Positions 12,964-26,700 of a stretch of DNA of 35,904 bases are shown one piece after another; within the stretch, counting starts at the first letter, position 1; each line of letters begins with the position of its first letter. Location: positions 8,465 through 44,368 of the forward strand of contig LSSN01000024.1 in the NCBI GenBank assembly GCA_001970855.1. Reading direction: 5' to 3'. Both the position numbers and the translations under genes were made by a program. The notes beneath the pieces were generated by a model. The model ran no database searches. It was not told the DNA's origin and saw only the letters and a list, made by a program, of their open reading frames with translations. Source of the stretch: Smittium culicis (lineage: Eukaryota; Kickxellomycota; Harpellomycetes; Harpellales; Legeriomycetaceae).

Positions 12964-14324
12964 AGTTTTTAGTAAGCAAATCAAAACCACAAATAGACAG
13001 ATCCACATTATTTAAAAAGAATAGACTAAAACATTACTATTAAAAGTATAATTTATTCGATCTTTATTCGGAAACAGTGCTTAATTCTTTTATCGAATTA
13101 TACTGGTTCTTTTTTATAGTAGTGTAATATTAAATTAGATTTCTTATTTATAAAAATAACCGAGCCTTTGTTTGACCACTTTTTTTAAAAAGATATAATC
13201 TAGCCCTGATTTAGTGGAACTAACATAACATAACGCTACTTTTTTATTTTTTAGACGGTATGTTTATATATGGCGATTTACTATACATATTCTCCAAATA
13301 TAATATTTTGAATTTTGGTTGTATCAAGGAATAGTATTTTATTGGTTTTGACACAATGGAAATCAGCTTACTTTCTGATTATGAATACATTTAATGAACC
13401 CTTTTTAATTATTACCAGCTCACGTTTCAGAGAAAATTTACAATTTGCGTACGTTTTTTAAAATGTTAAAGTTTAATGGTTTGTATGATATTTTAATTTG
13501 CTGGTAAATTTAATATATATGTATGGATAGATTTAGCGATCTATTATCATTCTACCTTTTACTAAATGATTTAAAGACTGAAGGGAAAAGTGAATCTATT
13601 AAAACTAAATATATGTGATCTTTGATGGTCCATTTATGCTTCGTTACTCGAATAAAGGTTTTAAAATCGTGCTAATATGTCTATATGAATTGCATTTTAA
13701 AGATTGAAAATGTAAATGGAAACGTTTAGCAGTTCATAAGTTGTAAATATCTAAATTCTACGCCAGTTTAAATTATTGTACATTTAGCTCTTTCAGTATC
13801 TTTTTTCTTTTATAAATATGGATTAAAAATTCACAAGCGATTTTTATTAATCTAATTTCTATTTTACACTTAGCTTTTAAAAAACCAATAAATACGAAGC
13901 CAAATTAGGCCAATTAATTTTCTAGGTCAATAATAACTTTAAATCAGATAAAGCAGTTCTTTCAGAACTAGAAGCTAAAAAGTAAACCTTAAACTATACA
14001 CAATAGGCTTTACCCAAAATCATTATTTGAAACACGACTTTATCTATATGGGCAATTCTTTATGAAGAGGTCATTTTATAGTGTAAAGAGTTTCAGGGCA
14101 TAAAATCGCATCAAAAATAAACGGCCAATGAGTAGAATAATTTAATTTTTTAGCAGATAAAAATTTTAAATTTTAAATTGAAACGAAATAGAAAAATCAA
14201 AATACCGTTTTTGCTCCGCCAATAATACTTACAATTAGTGCTTATACAGGCCAATAACATTAAACTGCAACAAAGTGCTCTCTTCATTCAGAATCTCCCA
14301 CATAATATTATAATATACTTGAGT
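12964..14324. other. Intergenic region between the LYR gene and the MITE
   Basis: No supported gene. Base composition is slightly less AT-biased than the desert to the left, and words such as GGCCAAT and AGGCCAATAA recur from 13900 on. I could not build any open frame or RNA fold that I would defend. Confidence 0.5.
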
Positions 14325-14527
14325 TTAACCCTTTCATGGGCAGTAGACTATTTTTGATCTATCAAATATAGCCAAACTATTGAAATTAATATAATTTAGT
14401 TCCGAGTAATTAAGAATTATTGGTAAATGTTAATAAGGAGCAAGTAGTGATTTTATTTATAAAATATTAACGAATAAATAAATTCTTTTATTTGAAGATT
14501 GTTGGACAGGAAAGAGATAAGGTTTAA
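14325..14527. mobile_element. Decayed MITE, same family as 1605-1803 (copy 3)
   Basis: The left end is TTAA (14325-14328) then CCCTTTCATGGGC, followed by the subterminal block GTAGACTATTTTTGATCTA that mirrors the hairpin of copy 2. The internal TTCCGAG word is shared. The right end, near GTTGGACAGGAAAGAGATAAGG, is a degraded version of GTTGAGCGGGAAAGGG and abuts TTAA at 14524-14527. Total length is 203 bp. Erosion of the right terminus implies an older insertion. Confidence 0.5.
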
Positions 14528-14729
14528 AAAGAGTCATTGGCTTTGTATGGAGCTAGAATTTATGAATAAAATAGTAAGCCAATAAAAGAATCATATTCTC
14601 AACTAAAAAAATTGGCCGTATTTCTACTTGTGATATTATTATTGAATGAAGCGAATACTGATTGGCTATATATATCAATCATTTTTTATACAGGCCCCAT
14701 AACTCTAAAAAAAAATTAAAAGTAAGTAG

Positions 14730-14737
14730 TATATAAA
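14730..14737 (+). promoter_or_regulatory. TATA box of the SRP RNA gene
   Basis: TATATAAA lies about 27-31 bp upstream of the inferred 5' end of the SRP RNA, the usual spacing for an upstream TATA element in fungal Pol III genes of this kind. The spacing, more than the word itself, supports the call in this AT-rich DNA. Confidence 0.55.
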
Positions 14738-14760
14738 CGAATATTTGTAACCATAATCGA

Positions 14761-15034
14761 CTTGGCGGGTGGCATCCGTTAGTCTCTGCATCTGGAGAAG
14801 TCATTGATTAATGGAGTTAATTGTGAGATAGGATAGAGTATATAGGCTCTGTCCGCCTGAAGTCTAATGTTGGCAATTGCATCTTAGCGTAAGCTTCTAG
14901 GTGTAATGGCTATTCAAGATCTGGGCATAGCGTGAGGCTGGAAACAGAGCAACGAAAACCGGACGCATTAATTCAGTCAGGGGACTGCAGAGCTGTACGT
15001 CCTAGGTAGCAAATAACTCATTAATCATTTTTTT
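14761..15034 (+). ncRNA. Signal recognition particle RNA (7SL/scR1-type)
   Basis: This is the RNA scaffold of SRP, which docks ribosomes making secretory proteins at the ER. Evidence, 5' to 3': an Alu-like 5' domain GGCGGGTGGCATCCGTTAGTC (from 14764), then the helix-4-like hairpin CTCT-GCATCT-GGAG; the helix 6 GNAR hairpin GC-GUAA-GC at 14887-14894; the helix 8 block AGGCTGGAAACAGAGCAACG (from 14935), which matches the SRP signature GGAAAC(G/A)GAGCA with a CUG-GAAA-CAG hairpin and the conserved AGCA; and a terminal helix in which 14805-14818 (TGATTAATGGAGTT) pairs with 15015-15027 (AACTCATTAATCA) over 13 bp with one bulged G, followed at once by a T7 Pol III terminator. The size of about 270 nt is within the fungal range. 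The DNA is clearly more GC-rich than its surroundings. The exact 5' end is uncertain by a few bases. RNase P RNA was considered and fits less well. Confidence 0.87.
15028..15034 (+). terminator. Pol III terminator (T7)
   Basis: Seven T residues directly follow the 3' strand of the SRP RNA terminal helix, as expected for RNA polymerase III termination. Confidence 0.75.
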
Positions 15035-15212
15035 GCAAGAATTTAATTTATTTTCAATTATTATTACTCCGCAAAATTACATCCCGTCAGATAGCTATTT
15101 TGGTAATCTATTAGTGTAGCCATAATACGTTTAGCCAATATATTTTGCTCTTTTGAAACTTGCAGCTATATTTAGCCTACATTTTCTTAAATATTTCAAC
15201 TTCACACAAAGC

Positions 15213-15219
15213 TATAAAT
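15213..15219 (+). promoter_or_regulatory. Possible TATA box of ERV41
   Basis: TATAAAT sits 90-96 bp upstream of the ERV41 start codon in a locally less AT-rich segment (CACAAAGC-TATAAAT-GCAGC). It is plausible as a Pol II core promoter element; there are no data on the transcription start. Confidence 0.35.
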
Positions 15220-15308
15220 GCAGCATATAACCAAGCGCATTTTATTACTAATACACTTCCCTTCTTTCGTTATCACTTTATTTTTACCTTTCCACAATAT
15301 TAATCAAA

Positions 15309-16902
15309 ATGCAGTTGTTACACACTCTAAAGAGGCTCGACATGTTCTCTAAAGTCGAGGAGAGTTTCGAGAGTAGATCAACTAGCGGAGGTTTTTTTTC
15401 AATTGTAGTGTATATAGCAATATCCATTGCTTTCTTCGCAGAATTTAACGAGTACTTGAAATACCGTGAGCGCCATGAGTTTTCTGTCGATAATTCTCTT
15501 GATCACAAATTTGACATTAACTTTGACATAATTGTAAACACGGAGTGTCAAGGTATTCCTTATTTTTTGCCCATTACATCCTACTTGGTCTCTAAGTATT
15601 TATTTTTTTTTTACTTTGCAGGTCTCAGAATGGATATAGTAGATAGAAGTGGCGATATGAATAAAGTTAAATCCAAAATAGTCAAAGAAAAGGTAAATCC
15701 AAACGTTATACTTTTGTTAATTTTTTGTCTTATAGAGTAACTTTTTATTTTTAAAATTATTTCTAGTCGGATTTTAAAATCAAAAATGAATACAGCCAAC
15801 CAAGAAAAAAGCTTGATGGGGATCAAGAGCATGTGCACGACATTATCAATCTATCAAAAAAGGCAAGAAGATTTAATAAAGGCGCAAACAGGAACTCCAA
15901 GGGTCAATCTGCTTGTAGAATGTACGGTACTCTGACAACCAACAAGGTACATTTCAAAATTTTATTTACCATTTCTTTTTTAAAACTCTTTTGTGGCCTA
16001 TCTAGATAAAGGGATCTTTTCACATCACTTTGATTAACCAAGGATATATGTTTTCAGCTCCCGAAACAAGTATTCGCTTTTTTATAATTGTTTATTTTTC
16101 ACTTATCATAAATTTATTAAATCTAATAAATGTATCGCTATTTCTTAGGCCACAATCTGACTCACATAATTAATGAATTTTCATTTGGTAATTTCTACCC
16201 AAGCCTCATTAACCCTCTAGACGACACTTTCCAAATAACAGAAAACGGTATTCCCTTACAATTTTACACATTTTAAAACATTTATTGACTATCTCGATAA
16301 ATATAATTAGAACATGTCGCTTATCAGTATTATATCAATGTAGTTCCTACAATATATAAAGGTATTCCACACTTATTATATATTTATATTGTTAACTGAA
16401 AATACTCATGCTTTTTGATTTCAATTACGTTTTATCTACTAGGTACTAATGGGAAATCGCTTATTACTAACCAATACTCCGTAAACCAAAATATGATTGA
16501 AGCTGACTTTTTCAACCACATCCCAGGTAACTATCTAATAAAGATATATAAGCACTTAAATTTTAAATCTCATCAGAATTATTTTTTATCTTTTTTTAAA
16601 TTAAACTAAATTAAATTAAATAAAAATTATTTTTAGCTGGAATATTCTTTACATATGACGTTGAGCCAATTCTAGTCAAAATTACAGAAATTAAAACTCC
16701 ATTTTCCAAGTTTCTGATTAAAATGTGTTCAATGATCGGCGGTATCTTCGTTACCGTTGGTATACTTCTCAGGATCCTTAACTACACCTCATCTAGAGTT
16801 GTAAAACCAGATAGCCATAACTCCAGCTATTCTAGCATTTTGGATAAGAAAAATCCAACAAAAGCTGATCTTATGACTCCATCTAATCTTTACAAAAACT
16901 AG
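15309..16902 (+). CDS. ERV41: Erv41/ERGIC2, COPII vesicle cargo-retrieval protein
   Basis: Eight exons: 15309-15552, 15622-15692, 15767-15946, 16006-16069, 16149-16247, 16311-16361, 16443-16526 and 16637-16902. Introns are 69, 74, 59, 79, 63, 81 and 110 nt, phases 1,0,0,1,1,1,1. The product is 352 aa, the length of yeast Erv41. Erv41 pairs with Erv46 in COPII/COPI vesicles and returns escaped ER residents such as glucosidase I from the early Golgi. Seen here: N-terminal LDMFSKVEESF and TSGG, then membrane segment 1 at about residues 27-46; the lumenal VNTEC (C80); CRMYGTLTTNK-IKGSFHI (155-172), equivalent to the ERGIC2 CRIHG...NKxxGxFHI block; HNLTHIINEFSFG (188-200) with a glycosylation site at N189; YYINVVPT; NQYSV; AGIFFTYDVEP (from 265); and membrane segment 2 at about 290-312 before a short polar cytosolic tail. 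It lies 273 bp downstream of the SRP RNA, on the same strand but transcribed by a different polymerase. Confidence 0.95.
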
Positions 16903-18701
16903 CATACTTTTTATGAAAGTTTTTAACACATATTATCTTTTGTACCAAATTTTTTTTTTTTAACTAGTTAAAATATGAATATAAAAAATTAAAATTAATT
17001 TTCGAAATCTCTTATTTTGAAATTCATACACCATTTTAATCTTTTAAAGCATAGGTTTAAATTGGCTACCACCATATTTAATATTGCTATCCAAAAACAA
17101 AGATATCCGAGTATTACTTGAAAATATATTCAAAATAAAACTAGTGCTTTCATTTTAAAGTATCTATAGATATTTATCTTGGAATATGTATTCTTATTAA
17201 AAGAGAGCTAAGTTTAATTTTATCCCGTAGAATTTGATCATTTTTAATGAATGCTAAATTTGGCCTAAAGTATAATTAGGGATAAATTTACATTTGATAC
17301 GACGTTAATGTTTTGCATTTTTGAACATATACTTGCGGTTTAAGTTGCAATATCGTTCCGCGAAGAATTCCAGGTGAGCCGCAATAAATAATTTTTTATT
17401 TGAAAAAGCACAACATTTCCGTTTGGAGCTCATATGTGTGTCGAATTAGTATATTTACAGAAAATTTTTTTATCTCATTAGCGTGACACCAAAATTTTTC
17501 AGTTATTGAGCGAATCGCAAGTGAAAAATCATCACAAATTACTAATCTATAGAAAAAGTAGTTAACAGTTTATTATAAGTAGTTATCCATAAAAAATTTT
17601 GACAAATTTTAATGGAATAAACTTGAAGTATAATAAACATACTATAATTCATTCTTAGCTATATAAAGCTGGTCTATATACAAGATATAAAAAATAAAAG
17701 AAATCGGTTCATTGAGCTAATAAAATATTAGAGTAAGTTATAGCAAATAAATTTAAATGATTTTTAGATTAAAAAAATAAAAATTGTACCTTTTTCTTTA
17801 TGGTTGAATTGAGTTTTAGAATTGTAAGTCAAAATTTAATAAAGCTAAATAATATAGAACGTTGGTTTATCAACATATTAATCATGAGTATTTAAATAAG
17901 TAAACCAAAATATAAATGCTATATTGTATGTCATTTAATTTTTTATAAAACTTTTCTTAAAAAATAAAAATTGCGATTTTAATATATAGGATGTATTGAG
18001 CTTTACAAATTAGATTGCAATGAAATTCCAGTAAAACGAATTTTCATATTTTAGAATAAATCAAAAAAAATTTTTTGCAAGTAAAAGAAATAGAATATTC
18101 AGATATCAGGTCTAAGAGTCAATCATTTCTTTTTATAACTTACAGGGGATTCTTATCAATAGGTATGAATAATTTAATTAGACCTTGAAATGAAGAGTAA
18201 TTGCGAACTTTTTTATTATGGTTTATTCTAGGAAAAAAGCTATACACTATTTCAAATCGAAATTTAGTGTTTAATATAATTTAATGTGGCGAAAAAGTTG
18301 GTATGAATGTAATAGTATAAGTTATAGTAAAATAAAGAACTTTAGTTGTTAGTATTTATTAAAGAAAGTTAATACAGTAGTATTAGCCGTAATTAATAAT
18401 AAAAATCTAAATATTTTTACTAAGAAATCTTTGATAGTTATGAGACCTTAAAAAGTTAAATACACTGAACATCTAATAAAGAGTATTATTCAAATTTTTA
18501 TATCTCGAATTGAAAATAAAATTAAATAAACAAAATACTAAACTAATGGATGAAAACATTATTTTTGGATTGATAACCTATAAATAAACAAAAAATTTGG
18601 CATGCAGATTTAAGATTTCTAGCAATAGGATTAATCTTAATTAGAGGACCAAAAGTGTGCAGAAAAGCTCATGTCTTTATGTAGCATAATCAGATAGTTG
18701 T
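16903..18701. other. Convergent intergenic region between ERV41 and DOP1
   Basis: The two genes converge here, so this stretch should contain only their 3' UTRs and polyadenylation regions. It is AT-rich with no ORF I trust. A patch at 17325-17530 is less AT-biased (for example GAATTCCAGGTGAGCCGC) but has no open frame or fold that I recognise. Confidence 0.5.
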
Positions 18702-21700
18702 CTAAAAAATGATATTATTTCCAGTAACATTTTTAAGCATAGAAAAAATTGCTGTCGGATCAGAATCGGAATTTTTGTTAAATGTATTGAGTTTTAAGTT
18801 TAGTGGCTGGGTATTAGCTAGGGTTAGATCGAAAAATACCATTAAATCTTGAGATACTAATGTTTCAATGTAAGATATGTCAGGTGTGTTAGTTTCAATG
18901 TTCGATATGTTATTAATATTGGACATATTTGTAAGGAATGGGATAAGATCATATGGCGAATTAATATAAGAATCAACAAGTAGAGGCCTTCTTAATCTAG
19001 ATTTAAAGGGGTTATCTAGATTTTCAGCATTTGAATTACATCCTTCAAGACTCGATTTATTATTAAGTAATAAGGTGTTTTTGTTATTTATATTTTCACT
19101 AATACTAGATATTTGTTCGTTGGGTTGCGTAATTGATTCATGCCTTATTTTTGAGTCTAATGGTCCATTAGGAACAATGATGTTGAGGTTTCTAGATTTT
19201 TTTTTAGGGGAGTTTTGCTTCAGGTGATTAAGTGGACGATTACTTGCACTAATTTCGCTAGAGAAGTTTCCAGAAAGATTTGATAGTACTGAAAGTGATT
19301 TTAGATGATTTCCTAAACGATCCAAGAGCCCTGTAGAAAAATTTTCACTTCTTCCATAGTGTTTAGAAATAATAGGTGATTTTAAGTCTAAAAAGGAACT
19401 TTGTGCTACCGATTGGATGCCATTATCGGGACTGTTACCAAAATCATCAATTGCGCCATCTTGGTTAGAGTTAGATACTAAACCAAAGTTAGTGATAGAG
19501 TAGCTATCAATATTTTCATTTATAAATGTTGAATTGTGAATGATGAAATCAGGATACCGAAGAATAAATAGTAAATCCAAAAATTTACAGCAAGAATAAA
19601 GCATGTTAATAGACCCAAAATCGGCCTTGGCTAAACTATTTAAATCTAGTTTCAAAAAGCCATTAATTATTTTCGACAATTCAGTTATAATAACAGGCAA
19701 CATACTAACAAGACGGCTAGGGCCCATTCTAAGTAAAATCACTCGAAGGCATAAAAATATTTCGTTGATAATATTTTTATATGTATGAGTTTTTATTAGC
19801 TCAACCAATCTTTCTTGGATAGTAGGAAAAATTGAAATATATTGATCGGGTTTCCCTGACCACACTAGCATTGAAATTCTACGTAGTAGTAAGGATTTTT
19901 GAAGTGCTTCCTGAGACTTGTTAGTGAATAATGTAGTTTTTGGAAAGCTAGCTAGCTTCGAAAGTAATTCATTAAACCCATCACGGTCATTTGTTAAACA
20001 ATATTGCAAGAAGATATCCCAACGTGAAAAGCTTGAAGATAGGTTAGCCATTGTACATTTATGTGGTAGATACTTATATAGTTGATATTTTGATTTGTCT
20101 TTTAAGGATAAAAAGTCGCTGTAATATGGACTAAGAGATATCGGAAAAGTGCTAATCGCAGTCTTTTTTATAGAGAAGAAATTGCTGTCTGTAAAAAGAT
20201 CCCAAGCAGCCCTACTAATTGCCTTTTCATATTTCGATGATGCGCATAAGCTAGCCAATGCATCTAAAATCAATACGTAAATGCGAGATGGTTGATCAAC
20301 ACAGCACCAATCGATATTTTGGACAGAGCTGATGTGATTTTCATATATGTTTGATTCTTTGTAAAAACTGTGGCGACTTTTCAAAGATTTATTTGATTTT
20401 TTCTTATTAAAGATAAAGCTATGCTCTAAAGAAGTCGTTAATGGTGATGTTAAAGGCAAGTCTAGCATTGAGCTCATAGAGGTAGGAGTGGGTACGACCA
20501 GGTCGTCAAAATGTGCAGGGTTTGTATCAATTCCTAAATAGTGAAAAATATCAGCTGATGAATATGCTACATGCTTATCAATTGCTAATATTTTATTTAG
20601 TGGGGTTAAAATGTAACCGACAAAAGTATTGATAAACTGAGATAAGAATAACGTTGAGGAAAATAACAGTTTAATATTAGGAAAGACGTTTAGCGAAAGC
20701 GTTTGCATGGTGAGCTCAATAATATCATCATTGCACCAGTAGTAGAATGGCTCAACGTAACCATGACTTCTTAATGCGTACAGTATAGTACTGTCTAGTG
20801 GGTTTAGCCCAGTTTTGCAGCTGCTTTCCAAATGCCTAAAGCTAGACTGAATTTTTTTTAATGTTTCGTTATTAGCTGGCGACTTTATAGGATTAATAGA
20901 ATCACGATTGCTAGCTTCGACATCATATTTGTAACCCTTTCTGGAAGTGGGAGAGTCATTTGATCGAAAACTATTGAACTGTGAAATTTTCCCAACTCGG
21001 CGAAGCCACTGAGAGCCAGATATGGATTTACCAATAGACATAATTGACTTTTCTATAATCTTATTGAAATATACTTCAACTTGCTCTGAAGTATAATCAA
21101 AGCTAGATCTGGTACCACTATTATTATCTCCATTATTGCTATTAAAGTCTGGTTTCTTAATTTTACTGATAATTCCTAAGAGCTTTGCAATAGAAACGGA
21201 GGTACTAATCCCAAACGGGATCCATGGCTTTTCTATCGTATCAGAAGATTCAATAGATTTTAAAAAGTTGATAGAGCTAGAATACAAGTTGGAGAAGTCA
21301 GTTTCCATAATAAAATTTTTACTGACAGAGTGGAAATCGGAATGATTAATAGGTTCTAGACCAGAGTATTCCGAGTTAAACACGCTTTTTGAGCCGAAAT
21401 TAAGTAACTCCAAAAATCTGGTCTCAACTAATAACTCAATGATTCTTAGCAAACCAATATCAGAAAGCGAGGAAAACCACCCGTATCCAAAATTTGGAGA
21501 GCTAGGAGAGTTCAGATTTGTGCTTGTAATATTCTTTTCATTTGATTTATTATTATTAATCCTGAGAGTTATTTGCTCGATCAGACTTGTAAGAAACATC
21601 ACTAAACTGCTCAGAATTAAATTACCATTGCGATTGGAGATTAGCTTTTTATCATTAATGTTTAAACTCAAAAACTCTAAAGAATTTACAAATTCCAAGC

Positions 21701-24700
21701 TATGCAAAACACCTAACTGGTTAATTTGGCTATTAAGCAGGCTTTCATAAGCATTAAATTCAGAGCTGCTTAAAGATGAGCATTTGTTTGCAGTATTGTT
21801 ATTGTTTAAACCAAACGATGATGATTTAAAGGTGGATCCCGTGTCACTGTTAGTATAAGAGTTTACAGTATTCCGCCTTTGCCCGCCCATACTGCTAGAA
21901 GTAGCTCCATTTCCTGTTCCTTTTTGAATTTCTGACCTTAATGATAAGTTTAAAGTGTTTGCAGGTGAAAAGACTTGCTCAATCCAGCAGCCAGTGCAAT
22001 TTTCAAAGAAATCGCAAATAGCTAAAGCAAACTCGCTCGAATTCAAATCCCAGAGCTGCTTAAATATTAGTTTAATCTCCATAGTTAAAATGTTATGATC
22101 AAAGTTGGGAATATGGCTAGATTTTACTTCGCCAAAATTATTCGATAGATACAAACCAGAAGAGGTTCTAGATTTTTTTTCTGATTCACCAAACCATGAT
22201 AGTGAGTTGTAAAATGCCACCAAAGATGATAAACAGTATGAAAGGGATAACGTGTAAGTCTGACCGATTCTATCTAAAATGTCGTTTACATCAATCATAG
22301 ATTCTGTATTGTTTGAGTCTTCAATGGTTAAAGAACCGGCAAAGAAGCTTTCGATGATTTTTTTAACCAGCTTTAGGATGTCTTCATTATACAAAGTTAA
22401 TGATGAAGGAACTTGAGAAGGAAAAGATATGCAAATTCCTAAAAGGTCTGAATACAGGTTCAAGAAGGTTAAGATTGATTTGGTGATAATTTCTGAAGAC
22501 TTGAAGTTGATTTTAATATGTGTATTATTTGTCGAATTAAGGCAAAAAGTGTTGAATATAAAAAGAGATTCTGTTAATATATTTAGTACCGGCAAAACGG
22601 TGCTGGAAATTATATTTCTTAGAATATTTTGAGAGTCAGAAAGTGATGAAACCGAATCAGAAAAATGTTTACAAAGAAACTTGATTGATAAAGATAAAAA
22701 ATCAGCCCATGAGTTGAAGGAATGGTATAACGTATCTCCTGAATCTTCTGGGGAAAGGTATAACTTTATTAAAAATAAAATTAAGACCTTGGAGAATTGC
22801 TGTGATTCCATAAATTCAATAAATAGTATCTCTAAAGTTTTTAATTCAACCAAATAAGTTTCGCTATTAAGGCAAGTGCCGCATTTACAAGGATGAGAGA
22901 CTCTTTCAATAATTTTAGTCAGCATAATCAAACATCTCGATTGATTCAATAAGGTATCATACGCAGAAACCCCATTTGATTCTGGTAAGTCGTTGCTCAG
23001 TATGTTGAGTAGCCCCTTAATCAGGCACGAAAACGAGAGTCTAGAAATGTAAATTCGTGTACAGCTATTACCAGAGAAAAGGATAGTATCAAGAAGATCT
23101 AGTGATGAAGACTGTATTTCAACGTTATAGTTTACTTTTCCGAAATTCTGGAAAAAAATATTTGACGTATTTTCGTCTCCAGGGTTTATATTAGATAAAT
23201 TCCCTGAACTATTCGGCGGGTCTCTTAGTTGAATTAATGGCAGAATTAGATATAAAAACAGTTCTAAATAATTAGGTGAATTGATGTTTAAAGTACTTTG
23301 ACTGTAGTTTAAAGCTAAATAGTCAAGCATGGGGTTCTTATAAATAAGAAATGATTGCGAGCTAAAGATATTGCTAAGAGAAGTCTCGAGAGTTGAAGAT
23401 GGTTGATTATTAGAGTCAGGGTTTTCTATTAGTTCCTGAGGGTTATGTGCTCCGCTAAACCAGTAAATATGTTCAGGGTTTGAAAGTAAAAAGAGGTTAG
23501 ACGAATTATTTGAGTATAGAAGTGCTTTTTTAGCCATATTCAAGTAAAATATAATATTTTCAACGCCAATAAAAAGTGAGGCTGAGTGAAAGTAATCAGA
23601 ACAAAAGAAGCCTAAATGTCCAGTATCCGGTTCAGGCAGCTTGGTATACTTGATTCCTTGATAAGAGTATAGGTATATTGCGTGCATTATCGGGACAAGA
23701 ACGATTTCTAAGTCTAAACATTGAGCGCTGGAGTTATTTAAAAGCAGCCTAGAAAGGTCAATTTTCTCATAAGAACTAAAATGCGATTCTGAAGACATAG
23801 GATTTATTTTTTGAACTAAACCTGACTGGAATTTAGTGTCAAAAGCATATGCGTCTAAATAAGTTATTAAAAGCGAAAAGTAAGGGAAATTAGAGTGAGT
23901 GTTATTAGCAGAAGAAAAAAATAGTTCAGATTTCTTAGTAGCTTCTGAATTATTTGGCAGCCAAAAGGTTTCTTCATTTTCAGAGTAGAGAGATAACCAT
24001 AAATTAACGAATTTGCTAATAAACTTGGAATTAGATGATTCGTGGTATTGGATATCGTGCAAAACTATTTTTGTTATAGCATTTTCTCCATAAATATCTC
24101 TAAACTGACCGATCAGGTCAGAAATGAATAGCCTATTATCTCTGATCATAAACCTCCACAAATTAGTTATTAATGCTGCCAATATACTACAGCTATTTTG
24201 TGAATTTTTGCTAACACAAAAATTTTTATTCTCGAGAGTCAAGATATTGTGAAATAGTATATTTTTGTTTACAATTCCGCCAAGTTTTAACAGAAACAGA
24301 AGTGTTTCTGTAGAAATTTTAAACCTATCATAATTTGATGTAAAGCAAGAAATACGTAAGAGGTCATCCAAATATTTGGATTCAGGATTCGAATGATTGT
24401 CTTTTATGTGTACAATTGAGTCATTGGAAATAATGTTTGGAGAAAGGCTATTTAAAGTTATGTAGCTTTTTGAAAAATCAGAGAGGTAAATAAGCAGCTG
24501 ACAAGAATCTTCTAGAGAGCTGGTGGACAGATTCGAAGATTGAATAAGCATTTTAAGTATAGATATTGACTTTAAAATTAATAATTTTCCGCGAAATGAG
24601 TTATTATCTGGCTCGAAATTCCAGGTCAAGTCTATAAAATCTTCAGTTAGTTGCATGTTTAAATCGCCGTCAGAGACATTCAAGCTTTGAATTTCTAAAA

Positions 24701-26700
24701 GCTTATTAATGTGATAAATATTTTTTATATATTCAAATGGAGTTAAGCTTTCATCGATTGAATTAACTAAATCTGTAGCTGAGTCAGCTATAGATTGTAG
24801 AGAAAGATGCGTGTACAACAGAGTTGAAGTCTTTAAAAGGGTTTCGACTACAATATTGGTACTTTCGCAATTAGACAAGTTAGAGATATAATGCGATATT
24901 GATAGCAGGGTAAAAAAAGTTAGTGGAATATATGAGCTAGCAGCCTCAGAGTTGTCAATGAGGTATATATCAATAAATGAGGAAAACAAAAAAATATCAT
25001 TTTCTAATGCTACCAATTTATCTGAAAAATTTGAGAGCTGGGCATCGTTTTCAGCAGGTAAGTTTCTAAATAGAAGCAAAGTTAATTGGGACCAGATAAA
25101 ATAAGGATTGACTGTGTATAGAAACTTTCTAATAACTTGTTCAGCTCGTATTTCAGAGTTTGAGTTTAGACTTATACTATTTACTTTTTTAATTCTTAAA
25201 GAATCAATAAGCTTTAAAAATGAGATTTGAAGGAGAGGTTGAGTAATATCGGGCTTATCCATTAAAGCTGTAAGAACTCGATAAAGCTCTTCTTGCTGAT
25301 AGAATTCCCCGCTGTCTTCAGCAATTAAGTCTGACCATTTATAAAAAGCTAAAGAAAGATACTTTAGGGAGTTTTTAATAAAATAAATTCGTTGCTGTGG
25401 TCTATTATCGCTAGGACCTAACCACAATGAGAATAGTCTACGATTCAAAGACATATCTTTTCTTAGGACAGCTTGTGAGGAATATTTGAAAATAGTAATA
25501 AATTGGTCAAAGGAAAATAAGTGTTTTTCAATAGGGAATTTGGAAACTAGAAGTTCCAACGAATAGCGAACAGTCATGGCATCGCTATCTATAAGAGATA
25601 AACACAACCCTTTTACAAATTGGGAGCAATTTCCTCCAGAAATCTGAAGTAATTCATTTGGACTTGTAAAGTCAGGTAAGCAAGAGATAAGAAATTTCAA
25701 TATTTCTTCTCTATCGCGAGGACTTGAAACCAAGACTGAAAATAAAGACTTAATGAAAATTTCAGTTCCAACCTTTTTTTCAATTGTTTTTAGTATATTT
25801 GTACAATTGATTGAAACATCTGATTTATCTCTTTCAATTCCGGATAAAACAGCAATTAAGAAACTTTTTAAATGTTCGTTGTTGTTTATAACAACAGGTA
25901 GAACGTGATTTTTGAGGATGTCTATCGCCATACCCTAAATAAAAAGAATGAATAAAAGAATTTTTGTAAAGAAAAATATAGCAGCTATTGGAAAATTGAG
26001 AGGGATTGGGGAATGTATTACCTTTGTGGCTATTGAGGCATTTCGAATATATGGGAAAATTCCAGTAGCATAAATTCTTAAATCATGATTTAATTGTGCT
26101 TTTCCGATTTTTTTAAATATCTGATCATATACGCTAAGTGCTTTTTGATGAACTCCGGTAGGTAGGGCTGGGTTAAGGCATTGTGCTAGTCGCTTAGCTA
26201 CAATATCTTTTTCAGGTATAATATTAAAAGCTTCAAAGCTGGAAAAAACTTTGGCTAATTTCGATAAAAACGCTGTGATATCAGCCCATTCCGTTACATA
26301 CTCGAAAGTAAGTAGGTTTTTTTCAACTGTCTGTGCGTATTTTATGAACCCGGGGTTATTTTGGAAATCTAAAAAGCGATGAGTAAGATATGGGATTTAG
26401 ATGTTGGGCGTATTTAAGTAATCTCATTAACTCATTATTAGTAAAGGGTAAGAAAAATAGTAAAATTATCAATAACAAGAAACTATTTATTATAAAAAAG
26501 AAAGTCTAACCTCTGCTGCTTTCTGTTGTGAGGTTTTTTATATCGGTAGATAAATCTTTCTCCCGCACATTAACAGGTACATGTTTACTATGTGTATAGT
26601 TTTTATTTGGTGAGCCATTCTGAAAATTGATATTTGTGGCCAAATCATAACCTTCGTCGAGCTTGCTCTCTAACTGTGAATTTAGTTTATTATTAGCCAT
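18702..26700 (-). CDS. DOP1: Dop1/Dopey family trafficking protein
   Basis: Three exons on the minus strand: 26700-26511, 26368-26022 and 25934-18702. Introns are 142 nt (GTTAGA...TAG, phase 1) and 87 nt (GTAATA...TAG, phase 0). The product is 2589 aa, ending in TAG. Dop1 is a large cytosolic helical-repeat protein that works with Mon2 and the P4 flippase Neo1 at Golgi/endosomal membranes. The family is shown by the Dopey N-terminal block in exon 2: GFIKYAQTVEKNL, EWADITAFLSKLAKV, then AKRLAQCLNPALPTGVHQKA and SVYDQIFKKIG (about residues 70-155), continuing into exon 3. Near the C-terminus CCKFLDLLFILRYPDF (about 2294-2309) matches the conserved Dopey C-terminal helix. The rest is leucine-rich helical repeat broken by Ser/Asn-rich linkers (about 1515-1565 and 2340-2500). 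The protein is much longer than yeast Dop1 (about 1700 aa) and closer to the animal proteins. CKCGTC at 1195-1200 is a cysteine cluster I cannot assign. The start is the only Met in frame with the Dopey domain. Confidence 0.95.
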